Assembly (NCBI GenBank): GCA_964036295.1
Contig: OZ038464.1
Span: 802,001-866,000 of the forward strand
Source: Plumapathes pennacea
Taxonomy: Eukaryota > Cnidaria > Anthozoa > Antipatharia > Myriopathidae
Direction: 5' to 3'
Length of the DNA stretch: 64,000 nucleotides
This document shows positions 1 to 11,466 of the stretch, piece after piece. The position numbers and the translations under genes were made by a program. Within the stretch, counting starts at the first letter, position 1. Every line of letters begins with the position of its first letter. The notes under the pieces are model-generated. The model saw only the letters and a list, made by a program, of their open reading frames with translations, ran no database searches and had not been told where the DNA came from.

Positions 1-463
1 GTGTTCCTCGAATTCTTCCCTCTCTTACTGGAATTCTCTTCACTCCATCCTTCATGTACCACTTTTCAAACGTTCCGCTTGATAACGGCTCACCAACGCT
101 CTCGTTCTCTCCTCCAAGACGCAAATGGCCGTCAAACACATCAACACTCACAACATACGGTTTGGTGACGTCTCTCTTCACAAGCCTGATTCCCTTTCTC
201 TGTCCCGGTGACGACTTCATGCTCCACAACAAACCCATCGGTTCAATTCCAGTGTAAGAACCGCCGACAGAAGGCTGAGAAGAAACAGAAACTGTGCCGT
301 GTTCATCAGCAATGTAATGAGCGCTCGACTCGAATCTTTCTCCTTTATCTCCAGTGAGTTTCGCATGCAAAGTGACTTTCTGTTTTGCTAAGAGACCCGT
401 AACACAGACGCGTACAGTCTGATCGGTCAGGGACACAAATGGACAAACTCTGATCAACGCCAT
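1..463 (-). CDS. Acyl-CoA thioesterase/BAAT-family gene, exon 1 (partial at window edge)
   Basis: The minus strand reads from an ATG at 463 through about 154 codons of the N-terminal acyl-CoA thioester hydrolase/BAAT domain and leaves the window before the splice donor. It carries the shared landmarks HYIADEHGTVSVSSQPSVGG, PMGLLWSM and [15 protein letters not shown]. There is no presequence: the domain starts within about 10 residues of the Met, as in the genes at 1801-6049 and 9628-11361. The upstream flank (464-550) resembles that of the gene starting at 11361, with shared TGTAAGCGAAATA and CTTCATGTAAGCCAT motifs, so the two probably share a promoter type. The catalytic exon would lie left of the window. 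The family hydrolyses acyl-CoA to free fatty acid and CoA, or conjugates acyl groups to amino acids. Confidence 0.85.
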   Translation of the reverse strand, partial: MALIRVCPFVSLTDQTVRVCVTGLLAKQKVTLHAKLTGDKGERFESSAHYIADEHGTVSVSSQPSVGGSYTGIEPMGLLWSMKSSPGQRKGIRLVKRDVTKPYVVSVDVFDGHLRLGGENESVGEPLSSGTFEKWYMKDGVKRIPVREGRIRGT

Positions 464-667
464 GATCAAAGTACGATCATTATACACGTCATGTAAGCGA
501 AATACTCTGCTTGCACACTTCATGTAAGCCATAACATTTAAAGGCGTGACACGCTACAGTCAACAAGTCGCGTCAGTTGCAGTAGTTTTTTTCAATGGAA
601 TTTGTTCGATTCAAGTCGCAATCACGAATCATCAATCTCTCGTTGTAATTTCAGAGCCATTGGTAGT

Positions 668-1505
668 GATAGATAGATAGAAAGATAGATAACCTTTATT
701 TATACACGAAAGACATAAAAGCGTAATTAACTGAAAATATAGCAATAAAAGCCTTATTTAGGCAGACGGTCGGCATCACCGTGAGGTGCTTTTCAGCGGA
801 GCTCTGCATACAGTAATATCAAAACAAAACTAACTAATTAACTAAGTTACAAAAATTGACTACTAGTTATATTTAAAAAACTAACTTATTTACAATAAAG
901 TAACCAATAAAAATTACGAATAAAAAAGCTAAGATTCAGGCTCATTTCAGGCTCAAAACCTATTAAACTACACTATTAATTACTATTAAACAAATACCTA
1001 TATTACTTTGTAAATAAGCCTAAATGTAGATATATAGATAAAATTATCTACATCGAATGTGAACTCTTCCAACACGTTTACTGATTTCAGCAAGTCCTTG
1101 GTTGTTGTGTTTACCAGGTCTTTGTTCGTCGCAGCAGTCATCGAGTTCCACAAAAGCGCTCCTTTATATCCGATTGAGTCCCGCTTATACATCGTGTTAA
1201 AATGGGGCGCCAATGAAGAGTCAGATGCCCTCATTAAGTATCTAAGATTACGTCTATTTAATATTAGGCTGGCGAGGATATCTGGCAACCTCCTATTAAA
1301 TGCCTTATGCATAAGCTTAACTACAGCTACCTTATAATGATAAAACAAAGGAGAGGTTCACTTAGCAAATTTGAGTACCTCTGCGGAGTGCATGTCCTCA
1401 AGAAGATTGAAAATAGTCCTGGCTGTTCTACACGTACTCTCCCTAAAAAAACGTAGAATATCTATGTTACAACTTCCGCCCCACATAACTAAACCATAAC
1501 CAACT
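668..1505 (-). mobile_element. 5'-truncated CR1/L2-like LINE, 3' end of reverse transcriptase ORF
   Basis: On the minus strand, 1500-998 encodes a degraded C-terminus of a non-LTR reverse transcriptase. Recognisable pieces are YGLVMWGG, RTARTIFNLLEDM, FYHYKVAVVKLMHKAFN and KRDSIGYKGALLWNSM, the usual CR1/L2-type ending. An in-frame stop before the FYHYK segment shows it is dead. The 3' end runs into a GATA-type microsatellite near 668-695, as expected for a LINE tail. It lies between the exon 1 of one thioesterase gene and the 3' end of the next. A 31-bp piece matching 1267-1297 recurs at a deletion junction near 14404. Confidence 0.75.
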
Positions 1506-1800
1506 AGTGGTCATTGTTTATGGGTGGAATCGACAAATCGGGGAAGTTGAAATTGTTTGTGCCCCCTCTCAAAAGTAGGGGAAACTTTTTGTACCGTACA
1601 CCTCACTCCTAAGTATCAGTGAGTGAACAATCAATTCTCACTACATGTACCTTTCATACTGATTATGAGATTGTATTATGAAATCAGAGTCAAACTTCTC
1701 CTTACATTGATGACAAAAAGGCAGCTGATCACTTGTTAGAGTTCAAGCTGGTCAGACTGTCAATTCTCATAATACTACACTACTCACACAAAAGTCCTGT

Positions 1801-4800
1801 CTACCGTATTAAAGAATAATGGCTTGTTAGATTCTCTGATAATTGATTACTGAAAAACTGAAGAATCTTGAGCCAAGAATCCTCCTGGGCATCTGCATGG
1901 GCCTTTGCTTCACCACCCCAGGCAAAGTAAGTGTACTGCGTCGACCCTAATTTCATGAATGACACAGCACAATGAGGAGTGTACGGTGGTTCAATGAGGT
2001 GCCCCGCCCCTGGGTACCCCTGGACAGTGCAGAGATGTCCCTTGCCATGCTTCTGCATCCTTTCAGCCATCTCGTTTACCAGCACTTCTGAAGCAGTGTT
2101 ATGGTCATCATCTCCATATACAAACAACACTGGACACTGGAGTTTCTCCACTGGAATGAGCAACGGAGAGTCGTCTCCCAAAGCTTTCACTCTTTCAATG
2201 AAGAATTTCCTCAAGATCACGGCACCATCCTTGCTTTGTTTATTAATGAAATCCAGGAAGTCAGGGGAGGTGTAGCGATGTTCCCCTTTTATCCCAAATG
2301 GAATGAAAAGAAAATTTAGTGGTGAGACTGATACAACAGCTTTGATGAGATCTGGTCTGCGAATGGCTAGCAGCAATGCATACTGGGATCCAACAGACAC
2401 ACTCATCACTGCAACACCATCAAATGAGATTTCTGATTGGCTCATCATCCATTCGGCAGCTTCTTCAAAATACTTCATCTCGACATCTTTGGAATCCCTT
2501 GGCAGATCGTCATAATTAAAGTAGGCTAAGGACAATGTCGCAAATCCGTGTGATGCCAGCAAGGATGCTTTCATCTCGACCAATCCTCCCACTGTACCAA
2601 ACCAGTCAATAACACCTAAGAGAAAACAAAAGAATTTGTTGAGTGAGACCATTTTCATATTGCAGTAATGCTAAAATCACCATGCAAGTACTGCAGCTTT
2701 TGCACACAAGAGAATGGGAAGCGAAAGATAGATATATTTTATTAATAAAATTTATAAAAACCGGCTTTATTCAAATGTCAATGTATTCAGCTTTTTATAA
2801 ACTAATTGGGGACACTGTAAAACATTTGCTGGCGAAAGTGACTAAATTACTAGTTATTAATGTATACAACACAAAAAAGGAAGACTAACTAAACCTTATT
2901 TGTCTGCAAAATGCTGCCTTAAAAATAAAACTGTGTCGGAAATTGTTAAATTATCGAATGATAACAAATATGAAAATTTTTTGCTATCGGATAGCACTAT
3001 GACGATACTCGGTCATGTGTCAAGATTACACCAATCAAATACAAGAAGGAATATATTTGACCTGTGGGACCCGTAAAATACGGTGATCAGATATCTTAAT
3101 TTTTTCTTATTCTTTTCTGTTTCACCCGGCATCTGAAATTCTTTTTCTGAACTCAAACAGAATTCTCAGCTTCAGTAATCGCGTCTTCGACCTGAAAGAA
3201 AAGCAACGGTCGAGAGGATTTCTGGCTGGCTTGTGCCGGCGATTCAGTTCGAATTGATATCAGAAATGAGGGGCCTGTACGTCGTGATATTTATGACTAA
3301 CACATTCCAATAGTTAAGATCTGAAGGAAGAGAAGGTGCTGGCACACTTGCCGTTGCTAATTTCCTAAAACAGGATATTCAATTAATAATAAGATCACTT
3401 AGATTTCCTGAGAAAGGCCTCAGTGTTAAACACCAGTAAACAACAACGTAAAATTTTGATTAAACATCTCTTCTAACTCTTCCAATTGTCAACAAAAGAA
3501 CTCCAACTCACTGATTTATTTGCTTCCAAAACTACGGGAAGATATTCCAGTTTCAACCTATAACACTTTTATTAATTTGAACTGAATCTCCGGCACAAGC
3601 AAACCAGAAACCCTCTCGACCGTTGCACTGCCGGTCAACCAAGCCGAGAACGCGACTTACACTGAAAGCATTCATCAAATTAACTTTGAGTGGGAGTGTG
3701 CCCCGGGCAATCTCTATGCTAATTGCAAACGTCTTTCGTGTATTTCAACTGTCGCCATATATTTTGTGGTTTGACGCCCCGGGACTGTAATGAAGGCCAA
3801 GTAGGATTATATTATGACCTTTTTGCCGATTTTTGAAGCTATTTCCGAGTGCCTTCGTGCAAGAGAACCTTTGGCGTTCCGTTTATATTTCAGAGCTTGT
3901 GAGATGCTGTGTTTATACGCGAGAAACAGTTTCCGCAGTAAACAATTCACCGCGGTAAGGACTCGGTCGCACTGGGAAGTTCAGTCGATAATAACTCAGC
4001 ATCGAGAGCAATTTACGACGGCTTCTTCAATGTTTGGTAGCAACTTACAGACATATCTTTCTGGTGACAAGCGCTGCTTGCACTTCAAATGATGGAAATG
4101 TCGATATTAATGTCGTTAAAGTTACGAGTGCGACTGGATCCTAAATTGGTATTTAACCAAATTGGCATTTATTAAGGTAAATTTTTTATTGTTCTGAACC
4201 ACACTTACCAAGGTTTTGTAAATTGTTTACACGCTCGGTACTTTTACTGCAGTAGAGTAAATTCTTTCACCGAGGTAAATGTGTCTCGTAAATTTAATGA
4301 ATTTCCACTGGTTTGCCGTTGTGTGGACTCTTATTTACCACGATTTACGTCATCGCATGGCGTCTAAATGTTGTGGACTCGCGAGGCGCTTAGTCGAACT
4401 AGTTCTGGTAAAATGCGGTGCAAACCCTTCTATACATCCGAGACTGTCTTGCATGCCAAAAAAGCGCATATTAGAACCATCATTCAATTAAAGCACAGTC
4501 GATCTTCGACTTTGTGGCGTAGCGAACAAGCTTTAAAAAGAAGACTGTTTCATCTTTGTTTTTTGTTTTTGAATTCTCTTTTTTCGGGTCAAGAATCAGC
4601 ACACGTTGATTGGTTCGCATTATCAAGGGATTTTCGACCCTGTATCCAATATTTTGACGCGGTGCAATGAAGGTCAAACAAACAGGGGCACCGATGACGT
4701 TTGTGAAAAACAAAGGAAGAAACGAACTTGACGCAAGCTGACGTCAAATCGACGCACGCATGCTGGTATGTTGAGTTAAAAATAGGGAAAAAAAAAGCCC

Positions 4801-6049
4801 AAAATATCCTTTTCCGGTGAATGTTTACAAGTTTATACAGTGTGCAAATTATCAGATGTTTCAATTTTTGGTTTGCATGTGACGTCATGAAAAAGGCATC
4901 TCAGATCAGCTTCATTTCGTGTTCCGAGTGATTGGCCACCATGCATGGTGGCCGCATACAAACTTTTATCAAATCTCCAAAAAACAAATTGCCGTTGCTT
5001 CGCCAAAATGAAGTCTAGACAATCCAAAATTCAGGCATGCTCTTTTCAGTTCTCGAGTCAAAAAGGTACAATAAAGAAACCCGTGAAAACCGCATTCCAC
5101 GGGGCCTTCGATAATTGATTTCTCTCAATTATTACAAAACACTTTTCGTGAATTTCTGTTTGACCGAAATTAGTAGAGAAGGGGCAAGAAAAAGAAAGAG
5201 AGCTCTTGGATCCGCCATGTGCAAAAATGACTCGGCTATAATATCGGCTATAATATCCGCGTCTCTATTCATTGTACTGACGCAACAAGCGCACTGGCCA
5301 CGGTCCTGTCTTGTTTTAACAGCAGCCCTGATTGCTTCATACTTCAGACTACATGCACAGACTGCGTCCCCAACGCAAACATTTTTTTTAGCGGCAGGAC
5401 GGCTGGTGACATTGCGCTTTACACAACTAAGGTTTGCAAAAGATTATGTAATCATCTAGCGGAAAATAAAGAAAAATCCCTGATCCCATTAACCCACCTT
5501 CAGGGCGAAGGGCGATTATCGTATTTCTAGTTATTAACATTGATTAAACAAACCTGGAAAAGGTCCGTCTCCCGGTGGAAGAAACAGTGTTCCTCGAATC
5601 CTTCCCTCTCTTACTGGAATTCTCTTCACTCCATCCTTCATGTACCACTTTTCAAACGTTCCGCTTGATAACGGATCACCAACGCTCTCGTTCTCTCCTC
5701 CAAGACGCAAATGACCGTCAAACACATCAACACTCACAACGCACGGTTTAGTGACGTCTTTCTTCAAGAGCCTGATTCCTTTCTTCTGTCCCGGTGACGA
5801 CTTCATGCTCCACAACAAACCCATTGGTTCAATTCCAGTGTAAGAGCCGCCGACAGAAGGCTGAGAAGAAACAGAAACCGTGCCGTGTTCATCAGCAATG
5901 TAGTGAGAGCTCGACTCGAATCTTTCTCCTTTATCTCCAGTGAGTTTTGCGTTTAATGTGACTTTCTGTCTTGCTAAGAGACCCGCAACACATACGCGTA
6001 CAGTCTGATCGATCAGGGACACAAATGGACAAACTTTGATCAACGCCAT
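1801..6049 (-). CDS. Acyl-CoA thioesterase/BAAT family, array copy 1 (two exons, 436 aa)
   Basis: Exon 1 is 6049-5554 and exon 2 is 2615-1801. The donor follows the Gly codon of GDGPFPG in phase 1; the acceptor CTTAG precedes GTGTTATTGACTGG. The joined frame is 437 codons. The N-terminal domain spans about 1-165 and the alpha/beta-hydrolase (BAAT C-terminal) domain about 166-425. The nucleophile is Ser239 in MSVSVGSQ, the acid lies in YGDDD at about 334, and the His is 371 in GAGHLIEPPYTP. A Ser nucleophile, rather than the Cys of BAAT, argues for a thioesterase. The start is the ATG at 6049, with no presequence, so cytosolic by default. The C-terminus runs past the S-H-L end of its sisters and finishes SHYSLIR. 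The elbow is S-V-S-V-G, off the usual G-x-S-x-G. The 2.9-kb intron holds old repeats. Confidence 0.88.
3198..3640. repeat. Inverted-repeat element inside the copy 1 intron
   Basis: About 3198-3260 (GGTCGAGAGGATTTCTGGCT and on through CCGGCGATTCAGTTCGAATT) is repeated inverted near 3570-3630 (TTGAACTGAATCTCCGGCAC through CTCTCGACCGTTGCA). A related single arm occurs at 7215-7275. This looks like the arms of a non-autonomous DNA transposon. No coding capacity was seen. Confidence 0.5.
4275..4400 (+). repeat. Fragment of the TTTACCACG-type palindromic MITE
   Basis: The stretch carries the block AATTTCCACTGGTTTGCCGT, GTGTGGACTCTTATTTACCA and GATTTACGTCATC. The same block is found in fuller form at 7430-7795, 48455-48800 and 52045-52310. 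Only one arm is preserved here, ending near GTGGACTCGCGAGGCGC. Confidence 0.6.
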
Positions 6050-6059
6050 GATCACAACA

Positions 6060-6200
6060 GTCTTTACACAGGGCGCAGGGGAGTTCGCTTCCTTTATGTA
6101 AAACTCTTTATAAAATAATTATGATACTAAGCGCGCTCTGATTGGTTAGAAAACCATTTTATAAATATGTACAAAGTGGACTGTTGGCGAATCCGGAAAT
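6060..6200 (-). promoter_or_regulatory. Candidate promoter/5' flank of array copy 1
   Basis: The sequence just upstream of the ATG at 6049 is homologous to that upstream of the relic copy (14690-14830). Both have GATCACAACA, a TTTACACAG block, AAAACTCTTTATAAAATAA and GCGCGCTCTGATTGGTTAGA followed by CCATTTTATAAATATGTACA. The inverted CCAAT box (ATTGG) and the TATAAA-like words are plausible core elements. The same module also occurs alone at 13378-13530, so it may instead be a repeat duplicated with the gene. Confidence 0.4.
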
Positions 6201-6302
6201 AGAAAGACTGTGAATAGCAGTCGGCTATTATATATATATATATAAGGTCTGTGTTCCGATTTTCCCGTGGTATAGTGCTTGATACATAAAAGTAGAGCTT
6301 TG

Positions 6303-6520
6303 TATATAAGGGAAAAAACCAAAGAGACTACGCTTTCATCCCTACAAGCCTGTTTCATGATGAACTCACTCTTCAGAGGATTTAATAGAAAGAATGCTCT
6401 CGACCATCACATGTGATGGTCGAGAGCATTCTTTCTATTAAATCCTCTGAAGAGTGAGTTCATCACGAAACAGGCTTGTAGGGATGAAAGCGTAGTCTCT
6501 TTGGTTTTTTCCCTTATATA
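6303..6520. repeat. Zero-spacer palindrome, two 109-bp arms with one mismatch
   Basis: Bases 6303-6411 are the reverse complement of 6412-6520 with a single mismatch (6357 against 6466) and no loop. The centre is CCATCACATGTGATGG. The palindrome is AT-rich at both outer ends (TATATA). The arms carry no obvious gene. Confidence 0.95.
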
Positions 6521-6844
6521 TATATATATACTATGACTATTAACTATGACTATTAACCCAGATTCACGTACACTTAGCTCCATTTATTCTACCGTACTAT
6601 TTGTTCTCTTTTCATTACTTATTGATCGGTAGAGTGAGCATATAATTGAACACAGTGACGTTTACACACGTCAATGTACTAATTCAGCTTAATTACCAAA
6701 TCATTATACACCGTATTGTTACGTAATCTAATTTAAGAAACACTTGTAATCAGTTTACCTTGAGAACGGCGCGTAGCCGAAACATGTTGGTAAAAAACTG
6801 ATTGATTTTGTGTTTTTACTGGGTCCACGCGCCTTTCACCCTTG

Positions 6845-6847
<3 letters not shown>

Positions 6848-6926
<79 letters not shown>

Positions 6927-7090
6927 TCGTTTCAAAAAAGGTTGATCCTCAAAAAATAGCGAAATAGGCAAATTACACGACCGAAAGGGATTTTGTGAAA
7001 TAGACGAAATGATATGAATCTTCTCTATATAATAATACGCTTAGCAGCCGCTGACCGCGGCTCATGTGTGTGTGTGTGTGTGTGTGTGTG
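6848..7090. repeat. (TA)n and (TG)n microsatellites
   Basis: An uninterrupted TA run occupies about 6848-6923. A TG run occupies about 7064-7090. The TA run is followed by a CAGTCGTTTCAAAAAAGGTTG motif resembling one end of the TIR element at 60905-61165. Confidence 0.9.
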
Positions 7091-7429
7091 TAACAAATTG
7101 ATATAATTTCGATTGGTGACGTAACAAATTAAACCGGTAATTAGATAATGCGTGGTTTCAATTTCTGACGCAACAGTAATGCTCGCGTACGATCGTTAGT
7201 CATAATTACCATACCATCAATTCGAACTGAATCGCCGGGAAAAGCAAGCCAGAAATCTTCTCGACCGTAGCCTTTCCGAGGACGCGAATACTGAAGGTGA
7301 GAATCCCGTTTGACTTTAGAAAAAGAATTTTAGCTGTCAGGTGTCTGGATGGCCGCATGTTTGAAAAACGGGGAGATTTTGATGTCGACTGATCGGTGGT
7401 TCGACCAGTCGAGTACGGTCGAGTGGTAT

Positions 7430-7795
7430 TTTTACCACAACACACTAGTTTCTCGCTCTCTGATTGGTCGATTTACCGTGGTAAATAAGAGTCCAGACAA
7501 CGATGCTGACGCCAACTGACGCCAGCTGACGCCAGCATGTCACGTTTTGCAGCAAAATACAACGAAACTTTCCTGTATATTTCTAAATGTTGTGGTAAAA
7601 AACTAATTTCCAATGGTTTGCCGTGGTGTGGACTCTTATTTACCACGATTTACTTCATCACATGGTCAAAATTAGTTGCGGACTCACTCGGCGAAGCGCC
7701 TCGTGAGTCCACAACATTTTGACCATGTGATGACGTAAACCGTGGTAAATAAGAGTCCACACCACGGCAAACCAGTGGAAATTTATTAAACATGC
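7430..7795. repeat. Palindromic MITE, TTTACCACG family
   Basis: The unit has an internal inverted repeat. TTGCCGTGGTGTGGACTCTT-ATTTACCACG at about 7619-7650 is mirrored at about 7738-7770, around a centre near CTCACTCGGCGAAGCGCC. The left part (ACACTAGTTTCTCGCTCTCT, GATTGGTCGATTTACC) recurs at 48465 and, inverted, at 52250. Four copies in the window show an abundant non-autonomous family. Confidence 0.75.
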
Positions 7796-8204
7796 ACTAC
7801 AGAAATTTCTACTTTGACGCGGTAAACTGCGTTCGAGATGCTTGAAATGGAATTCAAAACGGAAAAGAAAGACAGAAAAAATATTAGGAAAAAAGAAATC
7901 TGTCCCGCTAGTATATATCGAAGCTTCGCGAGTGAGTAAAATATTGTTTTTACCACGAGAAAATAAAGTCCATATCTTCAAGCCGCCGTGTAATTTTCTT
8001 TTTATTATATTAGACACGAGTGTTTTACGAGAAATTGCACAAACAACCGTGCAAAAGCGGGAAATGATGCCAACGATATCCTCACTAGTGAGGATATGGA
8101 ACACACGCCACTCGGGTCCCGGATGTAGTTTCGCATGGATTTTACGCACGGTATATTTTCCAGTAAAACACTCGTGTCCATAAAATAAATATATATATAC
8201 CAAT

Positions 8205-9300
8205 TACCAATTACCACTCCCGATTTTTCACTATCGATTTTCACTCTCGATTACCACTCCCGATTTTCTCTCGTGATTACCACTCCCGATTTTCGCTCGT
8301 GATTACCATTCTGGAATACCACTCCCAGTAATAATCATGATTGATAATCGGGAGTAGTAATCGGGATTGGTAGAGCTGTTTTCGGCGGATGACTGTCGAA
8401 AGTAACCGTGTGATTGCTTTGGTTTTGCGTTTGCTACGCTTTCGGATTGGTCCACACAAGTTTGTCAGCATTCTCAACCAATCAGGAACAAAACAAAAAC
8501 AAAAACCAAAACACTTCTCACGCCAAGCGATGGCGTGTACTCGCATTGCTGATTGAAAAGTAAAACCAAACGCAAGACCAAACGCAAATCACTTTGGCTT
8601 CCAATTGGCTGAACTGTTTTCTCTTAGTCTCTGTGATTGGCCTGTGTGATTACTTTGGTTTTGGTTTTCGACAGTCATCCGAAAATGGCTCTAACAGGGA
8701 ATGGTTATCGGGAGTGGTAATCTGGACTGGTATTTGGGAGTGGTAATTGGAAGTGATAATCGGGAGTGGTAAATCGGGAGTAATAATCGAGAGTGGTAAT
8801 CGGGAGTGGTATTTGGGAGTGGTAATCAGGAGTGGTAATTGAGAGTGGTAATTGGGAGTGGTAATCGAGAGTGGTATTTGGGAGTGGCAGTAGGGAGTGA
8901 TAACATGGGGTGGTAATCGAGAGTGGTACTTGGGAGAGGTAATAGGGAGTGGCAGTCAGGAGTGGTAATCTCGAGTGGTAATATTGGGGGTGGTAATCAA
9001 GAATGAAAATCGAGTGGTAATTGAGTGGTAATCAGGAGTGGTAACTGGGAGTGGTAATCAGGAGTGAAAACTGGGAGTGGTAATCGAGAGTGAAAATATG
9101 GAGTGGTAATTGGGAGTGATAACAGGGAGTGATAATCGGGAGTGATAATCGGGAGTGGTGATTGGGAGTGGTAATCAGGAGAGGCAATCGGGAATGATAA
9201 TCGGGAGTGGTAATCAGGAGTGGTAATCGGAAGTGGTAATTGGTAGTGCTTGGGAGTGGTAATCGAGAGTGAAAATCAGGAGTGGTAATCTAATCATCAA
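8205..9300. repeat. Inverted minisatellite (GGGAGTGGTAATC)n interrupted by a MITE
   Basis: Units of about 13-14 bp read CCACTCCCGATTA from 8205 to about 8335. The orientation then flips, and they read GGGAGTGGTAATCG from about 8342 and again from 8695 to 9300, with many variants. The flip sits at CCAGTAATAATC. A MITE (8371-8694) is inserted just after the flip. The second locus (13815-14275) has the same architecture and the same lead-in TATATATACCAATTACCAAT. Confidence 0.85.
8371..8694. mobile_element. TIR-bounded MITE, GTTTTCGGATGACTGTCGAAA family
   Basis: The termini are GAGCTGTTTTCGGCGGATGA (left) and, inverted, TTTTCGACAGTCATCCGAAA followed by ATGGCTC (right). The internal sequence has stretches such as GGTTTTGCGTTTGCTACGC and ATTGGCCTGTGTGATTACTT. 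A full second copy in the opposite orientation lies at 15124-15441, and decayed copies at 49130-49262 and 62480-62620. No ORF. Confidence 0.8.
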
Positions 9301-9627
9301 TTTTCAGAACTATTAGGGAGTGGTCATAGTTCATAGGTGGGATTGGCAAATAGGGGAAGTTGAAACTGTTTGTGCCCCCTTTCAAGAATAGAGGAAACCA
9401 TTTATTTTGTGCAACACACCTTGCCCCCAAGTATCAGTGAGTGAACAATCAATTCTCACTACACCCTTTCATACTGATTATGAGATTGTATTACAAAATC
9501 AGAGTCAAACTTCTCCTTGCATGATGAGAAAATGGCAGCTGATCTTTTGTTAGGGTTCAAGCTGATCAGACTGTCAGTTCTCCCAACAGTGCTCACAAAA
9601 AAAACAAAAAACACTGTCTATACCATA

Positions 9628-11361
9628 TTACAAATGCCTTGTTAGATTCTTTGATAACTGATTACTGAAAAACTTTAGAATTTTGAGCCAAGAATCCTCC
9701 TGGGCATCTGCATGGGCCTTTGGTTCACCACCCCAAGCAAAGTAAGTGTATTGTGACCCTAATTTCATGAATGAGAAGGGACAATGAGGAGTGTATGGTG
9801 GCTCAATGAGGTGCCCCGCCCCTGGGTATCCCAGGACAGTGCAGAGATGTCCCTTGCCATGCTTCTGCATCCTTTCAGCCATCTTTTTTACCATCACTTC
9901 AGAACCAGTATTAAGGTCATCATCTCCATATATAAACAACACCGGACACTGGAGTTTCTCTACAGGAATGAGCGATGGAGAGTCATCTCCTAAAGCTTTC
10001 ACTCCTTCAATAAAGAATTTCCTAAACATCACAGCACCATTTCCATCCTTCCTTTGTTGGATATTACTTAAATCCGGAAAATCAGGAGGGGTGTAGCACT
10101 GTTCCCCTTTTATCCACATTGGTCTGGTAAAAAAACTTATTGGTGAGATAGATACAACAGCTTTGATGAGATCTGGTCTGCGAATGGCTAGCAGCAATGC
10201 ACGCTGGGACCCCCCAGACACACTCATCACTGCAACACCATCAGATGAGATTTCTGATTGGCTCATCATCCATTCGGCAGCTTCTTCAAAATACTCACTC
10301 TCAATACTTTTGGAATCCTTTGGCAGATCCTCATAATTAAAGTAGGCTAAGGACAATGCTGCAAATCCGTGTGATGCCAGCAAGGATGCTTTTATCTCGA
10401 CCAATCCTCCCACTGTACCAAACCAGTCAATAACACCTAAAGATAAAACAAAAGAATTTGTTGAGTGAGACCATTTTCATATTGCAGTAATGCCAGCATC
10501 ACCATGCAAGTGCTGTAACGCTCTCACACGAGAGAATGGGAAAAGATAGACTAACTAAACCTTTTTATTAGTCTTTAAAAAGAAAGCTGTGTCACATATT
10601 GTTAAATTATCAAATAATAACAAATATGACAATTTTTGATAGCATATATGAAGATATTTGGTCATGTGTCATGAGTACACCAATCAAGCACAAGAGGAAA
10701 TATATTTCATAGGTCACAAATTGATGCAACTTAATCAGGAGCCCACAACTTTTACAATGTCTTGCTGGTGAACTCTAGCCAATACTGTATCTCCCCCCCC
10801 GCCCCCTCCCCACCCACCCACACACAAAGGACTTTAATATTAACATTGATTACACCGACCTGGAAAAGGTCCGTCTCCCGGTGGAAGAAACAGTGTTCCT
10901 CGAATCCTTCCCTCTCTCACTGGAATTCTCTTCACTCCATCCCTCATGTACCACTTCTCAAACGTCCCGCTTGATAACGGATCACCAACGCCCTCGTTCT
11001 CTCCTCCAAGATCACGCAAATGACCGTCAAACACATCAACACTCACAACGTACGGTTTAGTTACGTCTCTTTTCAAGAGCCTGATCCCTTTTTTCTGTCC
11101 CGGTGACGACTTCATGCTCCACAACAAACCCATCGGTTCAATTCCAGTGTAGGAACCGCCGACGGAAGGCTGAGAAGAAACAGAAACCGTGCCGCGTTCA
11201 TCAGAAATGTAATGAGCGCTGGACTCGAATCTTTCTCCTTTATCTCCAGTGAGTTTCGCATTTAATGTGACTTTCTGTTTTGCTAAAAGACCCGTAACAC
11301 AGACGCGTACAGTCTGATCGATCAGGGACGTGTCACAAGGACGAACTCTGATGAACGCCAT
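9628..11361 (-). CDS. Acyl-CoA thioesterase/BAAT family, array copy 2 (two exons, 436 aa)
   Basis: Exon 1 is 11361-10860 and exon 2 is 10436-9628; the joined frame is 437 codons in the same phase-1 arrangement. Exon 1 carries two extra codons relative to copy 1, one of them Asp in HLRDLGGENEG. The nucleophile elbow is MSVSGGSQ, the acid is in YGDDD, and the His is in GAGHLIEPPYTP. There is no presequence; the ATG at 11361 was chosen by alignment with its sisters although the frame stays open to 11430. The C-terminus is LTRHL, a weaker PTS1-like end than the S-H-L of copy 4. A TIR transposon begins only about 105 bp upstream of the start and may have displaced the original upstream sequence. 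The intron is 423 bp. Confidence 0.88.
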
Positions 11362-11466
11362 TATCACACTGCTGTTCCTATATACATTATGTAAGCGAAA
11401 TATTGTCATTGCATACTTCATGTAAGCCATAGTCTAACATTTAAATGCGGCTCGAGTGCCTCATAA

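Noticed and set aside
7658-8203. 181-codon minus frame
   Set aside because: It crosses a MITE hairpin and anonymous sequence, with no domain and no coding-like composition.
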